From Guptibacillus hwajinpoensis (GTDB lineage Bacteria; Bacillota; Bacilli; Bacillales; Guptibacillaceae): 64,000 bases of DNA. Positions 50,584 to 60,016 of the stretch are shown piece by piece (position 1 is the first letter of the stretch; each line of letters starts with the position of its first letter). The translations under genes were made by a program, and so were the position numbers. Under the pieces are notes generated by a model. That model was not told where the DNA came from. It did not search any database and worked only from the letters and a program-made list of their open reading frames with translations. The stretch is from the NCBI RefSeq assembly GCF_029277305.1, contig NZ_CP119526.1; one strand, 5' to 3'.

Positions 50584-50666
50584 CCCGCTCTATTAAAGAG
50601 CAGGCCTAGGTGTCCTCCGTGGAGGGACATCTGTCTTTCGAGGGGGTCAGGTACGCACCTGACCCC
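50584..50666 (-). terminator. galE2 terminator region with cassette copy 4
   Basis: The palindrome GGGGGTCAGGTACGCACCTG with GACCCC (50642-50666) overlaps the galE2 stop. Then come GTCTTTCG, a decayed GTGTCC..GGGACA stem (50610-50629) and a classic terminator CCTGCTCT-TTAAT-AGAGCGGG with TTTTTTG on the minus strand (50584-50604). Confidence 0.75.
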
Positions 50667-51675
50667 TTTTATAACCGTCAGGGTTCTTAGACTGCCAGCG
50701 CCATGTGTCTTGGCACATTTCTTCGATTCCCTTCTCTGCGACCCAACCAAGTTCTTCTTTTGCTTTTGTTGGATCTGCATAGCATTCTGCGATGTCGCCT
50801 GGGCGACGTGGTGCAACGGAATACTTTACTTCTTTACCTGTTGCTTCTTCAAAAGCTTTCACCATCTGAAGAACGCTATAGCCATTCCCTGTACCTAGAT
50901 TATATGCCTCAACACCTGTTGTACCAAGAATATGCTGGAGCGCTTTAAGATGGCCGTTCGCAAGATCTTCAACGTGAATGTAATCGCGGACGCCTGTCCC
51001 ATCTGCCGTATCGTAATCATCACCAAACACGCTGAGCTGCTCAAGCTTACCAACGGCTACCTGGCTAATAAACGGCATCAAGTTGTTTGGAATGCCATTA
51101 GGATCTTCTCCAATTCGACCACTTACATGTGCACCAATTGGATTAAAGTAGCGAAGAAGCGCAATGCTCCAATTGGAATCTGCTACATACAAATCGCGTA
51201 GAATTTGTTCGATCATGAGCTTTGTCTGACCGTACGGATTTGTTGCACTTAGCGGCGCTTCTTCCGTAATCGGCATCGTATCAGGCATACCATATACAGT
51301 AGCAGACGAACTAAATACGATGTTACGAACGTTGTACTTTTCCATCACTTCACATAGAACAAATGTACCTGTTAAGTTGTTGTGGTAGTAATGAAGCGGT
51401 TTGGAAACAGATTCACCCACTGCTTTTAACCCAGCAAAATGGATTACAGCTTCAATTTCATTCTCTTTAAACACTTGCTCAAGAGATGCGCGATCGAGTA
51501 AATCAACTTCATAGAAAGGAAAATCTCTTTCCGTTAGCTCGCGTACACGATCAAGCGACTCCATTTTACTATTCGAAAAGTTATCCACCACGACAATATC
51601 AGAGCCGTGATTTAAAAGCTGTACACACGTATGACTTCCAATGTACCCTGCTCCACCTGTTACCAAAATAGCCAT
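50647..51675 (-). CDS. galE: UDP-glucose 4-epimerase, second copy
   Basis: A 342-residue epimerase of the longer E. coli-like type: VTGGAGYIGSHTC, catalytic NPYGQTKLM and RYFNPIGAH. I start at ATG 51673-51675 behind GGGGGAAAAGGA; a GTG six codons earlier precedes the ribosome site. The normal family C terminus (WQSKNPDGY) is followed by KRGQVRT, encoded by a palindromic repeat. Location beside teichoic-acid export genes suggests UDP-galactose supply for envelope glycans, in contrast to the catabolic galE at 34 kb. Confidence 0.93.
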   Translation of the reverse strand: MAILVTGGAGYIGSHTCVQLLNHGSDIVVVDNFSNSKMESLDRVRELTERDFPFYEVDLLDRASLEQVFKENEIEAVIHFAGLKAVGESVSKPLHYYHNNLTGTFVLCEVMEKYNVRNIVFSSSATVYGMPDTMPITEEAPLSATNPYGQTKLMIEQILRDLYVADSNWSIALLRYFNPIGAHVSGRIGEDPNGIPNNLMPFISQVAVGKLEQLSVFGDDYDTADGTGVRDYIHVEDLANGHLKALQHILGTTGVEAYNLGTGNGYSVLQMVKAFEEATGKEVKYSVAPRRPGDIAECYADPTKAKEELGWVAEKGIEEMCQDTWRWQSKNPDGYKRGQVRT

Positions 51676-51784
51676 TCCTTTTCCCCCATTCACTAATCGA
51701 ACTACAAAAAATCTCTTCTCATCATACCATAAATATCCTAATTTTTGATGTGCTGTTTAGGAGTGATTCGGTGCAATTATACAA

Positions 51785-51810
51785 AAAACCGCCCTACACA
51801 AGGACGGTTT
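51785..51810 (-). terminator. tagH terminator
   Basis: AAACCGTCCT-TGTGT-AGGGCGGTTTTTTG on the minus strand, 35 bp after the tagH stop, with a good T-run. Confidence 0.85.
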
Positions 51811-51844
51811 AAGACAAGATATCAATCGGAAAGAAGCAAGTATA

Positions 51845-52699
51845 CTAAAACAGAATCCAGGACTTTTTACGTTTCTCTTTCTCTTCGCTACTAGCTGATT
51901 CAGCCGTCGCGAGTCCTTCTTGTTTCTTAGTTCCCTCTTCTCTAAAGCGTCGTTTCTCTTCTTTCGACCACGATTTGTATTCTTTAATGAATGCCTCATA
52001 GTGCGGCATCACTTCTTTCATTGGCCCGTACTCACGAATTGTTCCATGCTCAAGCCACAATGCCTTGTTACAGAATTTCTTCATCTGTCCGTTCGAATGA
52101 CTGACGAAGAAGATCGTTTTGCCACGTTCTTTAAACTCATTCATTTTCACAAGACATTTGTCAGCGAATGTTTTATCACCGACTGACAGCGCCTCATCCA
52201 CAATGAGAACGTCTGGATCAACACTAATGGAAATGGAGAATCCAAGACGAGACTTCATTCCGCTTGAATATTTCTTCACAGGCATATCGATAAATTTACC
52301 AATGTCGGCAAATTCAATAATGTCAGGCTTCATTTCTTCAATCTTATTTTTCTTATACCCCATCATAAGAAGCTTCAACTCAATGTTCTCACGGCCTGTT
52401 AGTTCTTTGTTCAAACCAGCAGACACCGCAATAAGCGAGACATCACCTTTCACATCGATTTCGCCACTTGTAGGTGGTGTAATGTTTGCTACAAGATTGG
52501 AGAAAGTGGATTTACCCGAACCGTTTACGCCGATAATGCCAACAACGTCACCTTTACCAGCTTCAAAGGTCAAATCGCGAATCGCATAGAAATCTTCCCC
52601 ATAGCCACCAGGTAAAATAATGTCCTTTAGCTTATCGGAATTCTGTCTGTGCATTTTATATTTTTTGGTAATACCGTTTAGTTTTACTGAATAACTCAT
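51845..52699 (-). CDS. tagH: Teichoic acid export ABC transporter, ATPase
   Basis: A 284-residue ATPase that powers export of wall teichoic acid or a related polymer with TagG. Walker A is GVNGSGKST, the signature YSSGMKSRLG and Walker B VLIVDEALSVGD. The short N-terminal FYAIRDLTFEA segment is typical of polysaccharide exporters. It lacks the long membrane-spanning and SH3-like C-terminal part of B. subtilis TagH, ending instead in a charged Lys/Glu tail from about residue 225. It is last of a three-gene operon with the permease 15 bp upstream, and is followed by a terminator. Confidence 0.92.
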   Translation of the reverse strand: MSYSVKLNGITKKYKMHRQNSDKLKDIILPGGYGEDFYAIRDLTFEAGKGDVVGIIGVNGSGKSTFSNLVANITPPTSGEIDVKGDVSLIAVSAGLNKELTGRENIELKLLMMGYKKNKIEEMKPDIIEFADIGKFIDMPVKKYSSGMKSRLGFSISISVDPDVLIVDEALSVGDKTFADKCLVKMNEFKERGKTIFFVSHSNGQMKKFCNKALWLEHGTIREYGPMKEVMPHYEAFIKEYKSWSKEEKRRFREEGTKKQEGLATAESASSEEKEKRKKSWILF

Positions 52700-52714
52700 A
52701 AACGACAGTCCTTA

Positions 52715-53518
52715 TTAGATATAGTCTACGAAATGACTTTTGAACTTCATGTGAAGGTAGGATCCAATCATCAATAGTAACACCACAACCACCCAATAAT
52801 AAAGGGTGTATTGAAGCGATTGATGAACCCAGCCCATTCCTAGAAGTGCATCTCTGTAGCCCTCCACTATATAATACAGTGGATTAAGTTTCATTCCTAC
52901 TTGGATAAATTCCGGTAGGGAATCAATTGTCCATAGAATTGGAGTTAAATAAAGAAACATACGAATAAACGACTGCAACATTTTGTGCACATCCCGAACG
53001 ATTGTCGATAGCGTCGACGTAATCAGCGAGATCGCAAAGATTAAGATAATTAGTGCAAACATATAATAGGGCAGTTGAATCAAGTGCCAGGACAATCCCT
53101 GACCTGTCATTAATACCGCCGCAAAGTAAATGCCAAGTAAAATTAAATGTTGATAGAAAACCGACATGATTACAAAACTAGGAATCGTACTCATCGGGAA
53201 ATTCATCTTCGAGACCATCGACAGTCTCGTGTAAATGGATTTTGACCCTTGAATTACAGCTGGATTAAAGAAGAACCAGACGACAAGTCCTGCTGACATC
53301 CATAAAACAAAAGGAATGCCATCGACAGGTTCACCCTGTCTAATCCCAAATCCAAACACAAACCAGTATATACTCATCTGGAACAGCGGATTAAGTACTT
53401 CCCAAACCATGCCTAGATAGTTATTATTATTTGTACTTTTCACCTGATAAACCGAAAGACGGTTAATTAGGTAAAAGTTACTTACCTGTTCTCTTATAAC
53501 TGCCATCATCGAATTCAT
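52715..53518 (-). CDS. tagG: Teichoic acid export ABC transporter, permease
   Basis: A 267-residue ABC-2 type permease with six membrane helices. The pattern LGMVWEVLNPLFQMSIYW near the N terminus and LNPLYYIVEGYRD near the C terminus are conserved in TagG. It partners the downstream TagH. The start lies 2 bp after the stop of the CDP-glycerol transferase-like gene, with GAGGCAAAATAAGC as ribosome site. Export of a polymer made by the adjacent TagF-like enzymes is the obvious role. Confidence 0.92.
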   Translation of the reverse strand: MNSMMAVIREQVSNFYLINRLSVYQVKSTNNNNYLGMVWEVLNPLFQMSIYWFVFGFGIRQGEPVDGIPFVLWMSAGLVVWFFFNPAVIQGSKSIYTRLSMVSKMNFPMSTIPSFVIMSVFYQHLILLGIYFAAVLMTGQGLSWHLIQLPYYMFALIILIFAISLITSTLSTIVRDVHKMLQSFIRMFLYLTPILWTIDSLPEFIQVGMKLNPLYYIVEGYRDALLGMGWVHQSLQYTLYYWVVVVLLLMIGSYLHMKFKSHFVDYI

Positions 53519-53520
53519 GC

Positions 53521-54723
53521 TTATTTTGCCTCACTAACAAAAATTTGGTCAACAACCTTTTTGGTAGCAGACCCTCCTTCGAGGTAACAATACGTATTAT
53601 AGAAATCATTGTATCTTTCCTCGAATGCGCCAAATCCTTCGTTCTCAAACGTTTGGATGGCTTTTAACACTTCTGCAGAGGTTGTAACGACTGGACCTGG
53701 GGCTTCTACTTCTAGATCAAAATAGAAACCGCGTAATTTGTCTCGATAAGATGCGAGATCATAAGTGAAGAATATAATCGGACGTCTTAAATTCGCATAA
53801 TCAAAGAACACCGACGAATAATCCGTAATGAGTACATCTGACATTAAATACAGATCGTTCACATCAACGCCTACAGACAAATCAAACGCAAATCCTTCAT
53901 AACGCGATAAATCAAATTGCTCCGCGATTAAATAGTGCATCCGCAAAATAATAACATACTCATCGCCTATTTCACGTTTCAGCAAATCCAGATCAAGCTT
54001 CAACTCATGCTTATACTTCCCTGCTTGATAGAATTCATCATCGCGCCAAGTTGGAGCATAAAGAACGACTTTTTTCTCAACTGGAATATCATAGATCTTT
54101 TTGATTGCATCAATATGATCATGTGCATTATCCAAATGAAGACGATCATTACGCGGATAGCCTGACTCAATCATGTTTTTCTTAAAGCCAAACGCCCGCT
54201 TGAAAATGTCACTTGAATAGCGATTTGGTGAAATAAGATAGTCCCACTTGGCGGCTTCCTTATAGAAATTCTCCTTATAAGAAAGCGTGTTAGTTCCTGG
54301 CATATAGACTTCATCCATATCTCCAGCAAGTTTTTTTAGCGGTGTGCCATGCCACGTTTGAACGTATACTGTATGAGCTGGCTTTGGAATCCAAAGTGAC
54401 ATTCGACTGTTCGTCACCCAATACTTTGCACGCGCCATAAGATAGAACCACCTAAGCGAAAAGCGCCTTACCGTTGGTATACCCCTTTTGCGAAAAGATT
54501 CAGCATTAGCTTCCTCAACGCTCCAAATCATTTCAAGATCGTAACCATGTTCTTCAAGGTACTCATAGATTGCCCTCGGATTACAGCTGTACTGTTTTCC
54601 CGAAAAGCTCTCAAAAATGACGAGACGCTTATTTGCTGGAAAGCGACCAAGCGCCACAAAAAGAAGTCGACTAAACGCCTTCATCATTGGATAGATTTTC
54701 AACATCTTCAATAGCTTTTTCAT
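53521..54723 (-). CDS. CDP-glycerol glycerophosphotransferase family (TagB/TagF-like)
   Basis: A 400-residue enzyme with the family motifs in order: YVQTWHGTPLKKLAGD, SGYPRND, LYAPTWRDDEF, LRMHYLIA and SDVLITDYSSVFFDYANL. It transfers glycerol-phosphate (or ribitol-phosphate) from a CDP donor to a lipid-linked teichoic acid intermediate at the membrane face. Length suits a primase (TagB) or short polymerase. It shares long identical motifs with the C-terminal half of the 722-residue neighbour, so the two arose by duplication. It starts the tagG-tagH operon after a terminator. Confidence 0.9.
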   Translation of the reverse strand: MKKLLKMLKIYPMMKAFSRLLFVALGRFPANKRLVIFESFSGKQYSCNPRAIYEYLEEHGYDLEMIWSVEEANAESFRKRGIPTVRRFSLRWFYLMARAKYWVTNSRMSLWIPKPAHTVYVQTWHGTPLKKLAGDMDEVYMPGTNTLSYKENFYKEAAKWDYLISPNRYSSDIFKRAFGFKKNMIESGYPRNDRLHLDNAHDHIDAIKKIYDIPVEKKVVLYAPTWRDDEFYQAGKYKHELKLDLDLLKREIGDEYVIILRMHYLIAEQFDLSRYEGFAFDLSVGVDVNDLYLMSDVLITDYSSVFFDYANLRRPIIFFTYDLASYRDKLRGFYFDLEVEAPGPVVTTSAEVLKAIQTFENEGFGAFEERYNDFYNTYCYLEGGSATKKVVDQIFVSEAK

Positions 54724-54775
54724 GAACTTGACACCTTACTCTCAACAAATAGTTGATGCTTCTATTGTTCTGAAA

Positions 54776-54811
54776 AACAGGATAGTGCCTTACCAGCGGC
54801 AGTATCCTGTT
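54776..54811 (-). terminator. Terminator between teichoic acid operons
   Basis: AACAGGATACTGCC and GGCACTATCCTGTTTTT on the minus strand form a 14-bp stem with one mismatch and a T-run. Confidence 0.8.
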
Positions 54812-54829
54812 CTAACGTATTCATTAAAG

Positions 54830-56983
54830 TTAAGCCTTTTCTGGCTCAAACACTCTATTAATAACTTTCTGTGCAGCATGTCCATCATCAAGATGGCAAT
54901 ACTTATCATAAAAAGCATTGAATTTGCTTTCATAGTCGTTCTCAATTCGTCCGATGTTCTCAATCGCATCGAGAACAGCATCAGACGTTTGCAGTAATGG
55001 ACCAGGGGCTTCATTCTCGAAGTCCATATAAAATCCGCGAAGTGAATCACGATACTTCGCAATATCATATGTGAAAAAGAGAATCGGACGGCGCAAGTTT
55101 GCGAAATCAAAGAACACAGATGAATAGTCCGTAATTAACACATCTGATAGTAAATAGAGCTCTGCAATATCTCCATAATCAGATAAGTTATAAACGAAGT
55201 CGTCCATACCCGTTGTATCAATATGATCAGCAATTAAATAGTGCATCCGTAAGCCAATAACGTACTCATCACCAAGTCGTTCCTGCATTTTCATGAGATC
55301 AAGCTTAATTTCAAACTTGTACTTCCCTTTTCCATGAAACTCGTCATCACGCCATGTTGGCGCATATAAAATGACTTTCTTATCTAACGGAATCCCAATA
55401 CTAGCTTTGATTTCCTGTTGACGACGAGCTTTCTCCTCATCATCAAGATAAAGAATATCATTCCTTGGATAACCTACATCTAGCATTTCATTCCCGAACT
55501 TGAAAGCTCTTCTGAAGATGTTCGTTGAATAATCGTTCGGAGAAACAAGGTAATCCCATTTCTGCGACTCTTTATAGAAATTCCGCTTATATTTCTCTGT
55601 TGTTGTACCAGGCATGCGCACTTCTTTCATATCAGCAGCAAGCTTCTTCAATGGAGTACCATGCCACGTTTGCAGATAAACCGTTTCTGGTCGTTTAATT
55701 GCAAAGTTAGGCATTCTTGCATTCGATACCCAGTATTTTGCTGTAGCTAAGTGATAATAATACGCTGGACTTAAGCGCCGCACTTGTTTCGGATTACCTG
55801 GTATGTCTTTCTTCTTTTTATCATAAACCCACAAGTAGTTATACTTGTGATCACTCTTTACTAACTCTTCGTAAATATAGCGAGGACTATCTGAATAGCC
55901 TTTACCGCCAAAGCTTTCAAGAAGAACTTTTCGCTTTTTAATGGGCATTTTAACAAGAAAAGATCGATAAACCTGACGCATAAGAAGATGCTTCTTCCTA
56001 AATGCTCTGCGCCACTCACGTAAGCTTCTTCTGAACTCCATTGATTTTAGAACAGCTTCCTTATTCCCCTTTTGAATCAAGCGATGCTCTCTTCTTTCAA
56101 TGATATTCCGTCGCTTTATTCTTCCAGGTGCAACAAGTGAAAGACTATTTTTCAATGAAGTGAAGTGATCGAATAACACGTCTGGTTCCTTCGCTGCTTT
56201 ATTCGTAATACTTCTTGAATAGTAATTCAATAGAAGAAGATCAAGGTAACGACTAATGCTTTTCTTGTCTCCATACGATAACTTCATTTTGTGATAAATG
56301 TAGAATAAATCCGGTAGCTTCTCTTCTACAGCATGAAGCATGAGGGTAGGATGATCGATTGGATCATAACACTCCCCTTTTAGATAAGTTGGAAGTCCCG
56401 TTATCATTGGAATGCTCTCAGTGTTCACAATGGCAGGAATTGAAAACGAAAGATCTGTGTAGAACGTTGCTTGCTCATCAAATTGAAGGTCATGCTCCTC
56501 TACATAGTCTTTACGAATTAGAAAGTTAACCGAACTTCTTCTGCGAAGTGCTTTTACCTTCTTTCCGCCACGTAACTCACGTAGATTATATGAATCTTCT
56601 CCAATGTCGAGTGAAATTTCAACCTTTCCACCTTTGAAAATGGAACCACCAATTAGTGGGGAATCTCCAATGTTCTGAATAAAGAGCTCTAGGGTATATG
56701 GTGCAAGGTAATCGTCACCGTCCACAAAATAGATATAGTCTCCTGAGGCATACCCAATCCCAATATTACGAGCTTTCGCTACGCCAACATTTGTTTCGAG
56801 ATGATGAATTTTCAGCCTCGGATCGGTGTACCCCTGAATGATCGCTCTACTTTCATCAGTTGAGGCGTCATCAATCAGGATGATTTCAAAATCCCTGTAC
56901 GTTTGGTTGAGCAGTGACGCTAAACAGTTCTCAATATAATCTTCTTTATTATAAACGGTTAGAATTACGCTGATTTGTCCCAT
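54830..56983 (-). CDS. GT2 glycosyltransferase fused to TagF-like polymerase
   Basis: A 717-residue fusion. Residues 1-230 are a family 2 glycosyltransferase (SVILTVYNKEDYIENCL, IDDASTDES, FVDGDDYL). Residues 340-717 are a CDP-glycerol glycerophosphotransferase (YLQTWHGTPLKKLAADMKEV, VGYPRNDI, LYAPTWRDDEFHGKGKYKFE, SDVLITDYSSVFFDFANL). The start is ATG 56981-56983 behind TAGGA; an earlier ATG lacks a site. Such two-domain enzymes can build glycosylated polyol-phosphate polymers, alternating sugar and glycerol-phosphate. It is downstream of tagD, which supplies CDP-glycerol. Confidence 0.88.
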   Translation of the reverse strand: MGQISVILTVYNKEDYIENCLASLLNQTYRDFEIILIDDASTDESRAIIQGYTDPRLKIHHLETNVGVAKARNIGIGYASGDYIYFVDGDDYLAPYTLELFIQNIGDSPLIGGSIFKGGKVEISLDIGEDSYNLRELRGGKKVKALRRRSSVNFLIRKDYVEEHDLQFDEQATFYTDLSFSIPAIVNTESIPMITGLPTYLKGECYDPIDHPTLMLHAVEEKLPDLFYIYHKMKLSYGDKKSISRYLDLLLLNYYSRSITNKAAKEPDVLFDHFTSLKNSLSLVAPGRIKRRNIIERREHRLIQKGNKEAVLKSMEFRRSLREWRRAFRKKHLLMRQVYRSFLVKMPIKKRKVLLESFGGKGYSDSPRYIYEELVKSDHKYNYLWVYDKKKKDIPGNPKQVRRLSPAYYYHLATAKYWVSNARMPNFAIKRPETVYLQTWHGTPLKKLAADMKEVRMPGTTTEKYKRNFYKESQKWDYLVSPNDYSTNIFRRAFKFGNEMLDVGYPRNDILYLDDEEKARRQQEIKASIGIPLDKKVILYAPTWRDDEFHGKGKYKFEIKLDLMKMQERLGDEYVIGLRMHYLIADHIDTTGMDDFVYNLSDYGDIAELYLLSDVLITDYSSVFFDFANLRRPILFFTYDIAKYRDSLRGFYMDFENEAPGPLLQTSDAVLDAIENIGRIENDYESKFNAFYDKYCHLDDGHAAQKVINRVFEPEKA

Positions 56984-57028
56984 AAAAATTCCTAGCACCC
57001 CAAATAATTATTATCTACTGCTCGACCG

Positions 57029-57424
57029 TTATCCGTTAGATACAAGCAGTTCTTCTTTTATTTTTGTTGTTGAAATTCCTGCAGTTCTCGGTAGATAAAC
57101 AACTTCACAATGATCCTTTAGGAAATCAAATTTACCTTCCCAGTCGTCACCCATTACAAAGATATCTACCTCATGGTTCTTAACGTCATCCACTTTTTGT
57201 TCCCAATGTTCTTCAGGGATAACTTCATCAACATAGCGAATGGCTTCTAGAATCATTTTGCGATTTTCATAGCTATGATACGCTTTTTTATTCTTGATTT
57301 TATTGAACTCATCAGTAGAGATGGCTACAACTAAATAGTCGCCCAAATCCTTTGCTCTTTTTAATAAATTAATATGTCCCCAATGCAATAAATCAAACGT
57401 ACCGTAAGTCAAAACCTTCTTCAT
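57029..57424 (-). CDS. tagD: Glycerol-3-phosphate cytidylyltransferase
   Basis: A 131-residue enzyme that makes CDP-glycerol from CTP and glycerol-3-phosphate. The HxGH motif LLHWGHI and the RTAGISTTKI motif are both intact, and the length matches TagD (about 129). It precedes the fused TagF-like polymerase by 45 bp. It has a 133-bp AT-rich upstream gap that may hold a promoter. GGAGGGGTCG is its ribosome site. Confidence 0.95.
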   Translation of the reverse strand: MKKVLTYGTFDLLHWGHINLLKRAKDLGDYLVVAISTDEFNKIKNKKAYHSYENRKMILEAIRYVDEVIPEEHWEQKVDDVKNHEVDIFVMGDDWEGKFDFLKDHCEVVYLPRTAGISTTKIKEELLVSNG

Positions 57425-57557
57425 TTCGACCCCTCCAGTTATTTTTTTTCATTTCTTCACGAGACACGAATTAACAAACAATTTACAATCTTTATTAAGA
57501 CTTAACATCACAGTCGATGTTATTGATTTATACTAAAAGTGTAGAAAATTAGATGTA

Positions 57558-58331
57558 CTAGCTTCTATCAAATGAACGCGATGTAATAAATACGCGAAGG
57601 CCTGTCTTAATAACAAGCATCGCTAGGAAAAACAGCACATAGTAAAGCATTAAATCAAAACTTGTTACCTGCTCAATGAAAGCAATAATGACAATAACAA
57701 CGAAGAAACCTGGTAAACCAAGTAGAACAGCAACAACATCGAAAAAGAACGAACCATCTCGAATCGAGTTAACAGGATCTTGAGTAGTTGATTGCGACAT
57801 TGTTAAGTTCGTTAACTGATACGCAATAGGTACAAGCAGCGCCATTATTATCGCTACAAAGGTCACGTAAACAAGTGTGATTTCGAGTGTTGTAACATCA
57901 AGCAAACCACTCTTCCTTAGTACCGTTAAAACCATCGATAGAAAGACCGGAAGTGCTGCAGCTTGTATGATAATGTCGATATAGTAGCCTTTAGATGACG
58001 TTTGTTTCGTTATTCTTGCAAGCTCTCCATCAACACAGTCGAATAAATATCCTATATTATAGAATAACGCAGCGAACACAATTGAGATCGGCGTCGCCAT
58101 AACAAGTGATAAGCCAGATAGCAATATGAAGAATGCGCTCATCCAACTGACTGTATTTGGTTTTAAGCGTAGCTTACAAAATAGTAGTGTAATATAAATC
58201 GAGATTCTTCTTAATACGTACCATGACCACAAATCTTCTTTGTAGCTTAGTGATTGAGACTGCTTTCGATAAGAAAGAATGGTCTCATTATCAAGAAACG
58301 TGGTCGGTAGTAATTCTTGCCCATTTTTCAT
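57558..58331 (-). CDS. CDP-alcohol phosphatidyltransferase family protein, altered motif
   Basis: A 257-residue membrane protein of the CDP-OH-P transferase family. The signature is D98-x2-D101-G-x2-A-R then G115-x3-D119, but the fourth Asp, normally three residues further on and the catalytic base, is Gln (Q123). About six membrane helices surround it. If the reading is right it may bind a CDP substrate without classical catalysis, or use another base. It overlaps the upstream GT2 gene by 41 bp. In the pathway it could handle CDP-glycerol or another CDP-alcohol (possibly CMP-AEP), but this is inference. Confidence 0.8.
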   Translation of the reverse strand: MKNGQELLPTTFLDNETILSYRKQSQSLSYKEDLWSWYVLRRISIYITLLFCKLRLKPNTVSWMSAFFILLSGLSLVMATPISIVFAALFYNIGYLFDCVDGELARITKQTSSKGYYIDIIIQAAALPVFLSMVLTVLRKSGLLDVTTLEITLVYVTFVAIIMALLVPIAYQLTNLTMSQSTTQDPVNSIRDGSFFFDVVAVLLGLPGFFVVIVIIAFIEQVTSFDLMLYYVLFFLAMLVIKTGLRVFITSRSFDRS

Positions 58332-59346
58332 GCCCGGTTTTCACCTTCCAGTATTGTTTGCTAAAGTATCCGCCCACAAGTCCAAGTCCTCTAGTAAAGT
58401 GAAGCAGGAAAAACTGCATCACGGTTGGAACATAGGCACGGAAACCATGTTTCTCAATGACCCCGAGTGAAGACACTCCGATCATCATTAGATAGACAGC
58501 TGAAAGGGTAAGCAAACTAATCAGAAACGCATCGTTAAACAACGCTCCCACTCCAAGAGCTGTGCCAGTCATGAACGCCATCAGCGGCGCGAGCTGTCGA
58601 AACCTCATCACACCACGAGTACCACTTGAAGCAATAATACCCCATTTACCATCAGCATAAGATTTTTGAACAAATGCTTTCAGGCTATCTCTCGCAAAGT
58701 AGGTAGAAGCAATATCACTTGATAAGTAAAATTGTCCTCCATCATTTCTAACCCTTGCATGAAACTCTATATCTTCACTTCTTCTTAAATTTTCGTTAAA
58801 CAAGCCGACTTTTTGGAACACCTCACGTTTATACGCACCATATGGCACTGTATCAACTTGTCCTTCCCACTTACTCGAGCTTGATGTAATACGAAACATT
58901 GAATTTCCAACGCCCATTGGATGCGAATAAACATACGCATTAATGGTGCCCCAGAAACCTTTTCCTTCTGTACGAATAACGCCGCCAACACAGTCCATAT
59001 CAGGCTTGCGCTGAATCAAATCATAGTAACTCATTAGGAAATTAGTTGGAATCATTGTATGGCCATCGACTCTCAAGATATACTGGCCTTTTGCATTATT
59101 AATAGCTAGATTCCATCCTGTTGGCAGAGTTTCTTTTGGATTATCAAACAATCGTATTTTTCCCGGGTTCTTCTGGCTGACATCTTCTACAATATCCTTC
59201 GTTCGATCAGATGACATTCCATCAACGACTAGAATTTCATATGAATCTTGAGGAAACTCCTGTTGCAGGACACCGTCGAGCAACTTACGAATATACCTCT
59301 CTTCATTCTTCACGACGAGAAGCACGGAAAAGAACAATTCTTTCAT
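58291..59346 (-). CDS. GT2 glycosyltransferase (ExoA-like)
   Basis: A 351-residue enzyme: family 2 catalytic domain (SVLLVVKNEERYI, VVDGMSSDRT, LRVDGHTMIP, SEDIEFHARVRNDGG) followed by three to four membrane helices (about 255-330). The layout resembles succinoglycan ExoA and similar polymer-initiating transferases. It heads the operon with the CDP-alcohol transferase homologue and is preceded by the long 59.3-60.3 kb gap. The sugar is unknown. Confidence 0.87.
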   Translation of the reverse strand: MKELFFSVLLVVKNEERYIRKLLDGVLQQEFPQDSYEILVVDGMSSDRTKDIVEDVSQKNPGKIRLFDNPKETLPTGWNLAINNAKGQYILRVDGHTMIPTNFLMSYYDLIQRKPDMDCVGGVIRTEGKGFWGTINAYVYSHPMGVGNSMFRITSSSSKWEGQVDTVPYGAYKREVFQKVGLFNENLRRSEDIEFHARVRNDGGQFYLSSDIASTYFARDSLKAFVQKSYADGKWGIIASSGTRGVMRFRQLAPLMAFMTGTALGVGALFNDAFLISLLTLSAVYLMMIGVSSLGVIEKHGFRAYVPTVMQFFLLHFTRGLGLVGGYFSKQYWKVKTGHEKWARITTDHVS

Positions 59347-59798
59347 TTCTTTTCATCCCTTCACAACTTCGCCTTATCTCTCTATCTTTCTATGAGACTA
59401 TTTCAGATAAACCTTTTCAATCTAATATTTAAGTATACATGAAAGCAACACAATAATCATTGTAAAATTTAGGAGAAACGAGATTTTCACTGTCAAATCT
59501 GTGAACTTTCTTGAAGAAATAAGACGAATTATTTGACTCTAACACTTTTCGTATTCAATCTCGATTTATGATCTTAAAGTGATCGTAATAGAAATTTATC
59601 CTTTAAGAGCACATTAGTACAGAACGACTTACATCTAACATTACCATTACCCCATTTGGATAACTGAAAAACACAAAACGTCAGCTGCTCGCTATATAGT
59701 TAGAATAATCAGTTAATTATAAATGTAATTACGTACCCTCTTTAATAACTTAGTACACCCTAACTACGATTCTATAGGAGTATTTTCTACAAATTGAT
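59347..59798. other. Non-coding divergent region
   Basis: About 450 bp of AT-rich sequence upstream of the GT2 operon. A TATACT box lies at 59432-59437 on the minus strand, but no good -35 box accompanies it. I see no ORF, RNA gene or strong hairpin here; it probably holds the promoter of the envelope operon. Confidence 0.5.
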
Positions 59799-60016
59799 TT
59801 TATAAGGTTCTTTAGAGGGTATTTGTTGCTTTTGAAGCCATTATTGAATAAAACACCACACTTCGCTAATTGAAGCGGAAGGATGCTCGACTCCTGCGGG
59901 ACTATCGGGACAGGTGAGACCCGGCAGGAGCGTTAGCGACGAGGAGGCTCAAGTGTCCCGCCCCGCGGAAAGCGGGTAGGAGCGAAAATTCACCCCACTA
60001 TAGAACCAATGTCTAC
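59799..60016 (+). repeat. MITE-like element, full copy 5
   Basis: Starts AAGGTTCTTTAG and ends CAATGTCTACGAGC. The core is complete, with the GGAGGCTCAAGTGTCCCGCC variant also seen at 41 kb. One arm of the outer hairpin is mutated (AAAGCGGGTAGGAGCG), so this copy is older. From 60017 to 60317 is AT-rich leader of galU with no gene. Confidence 0.78.
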
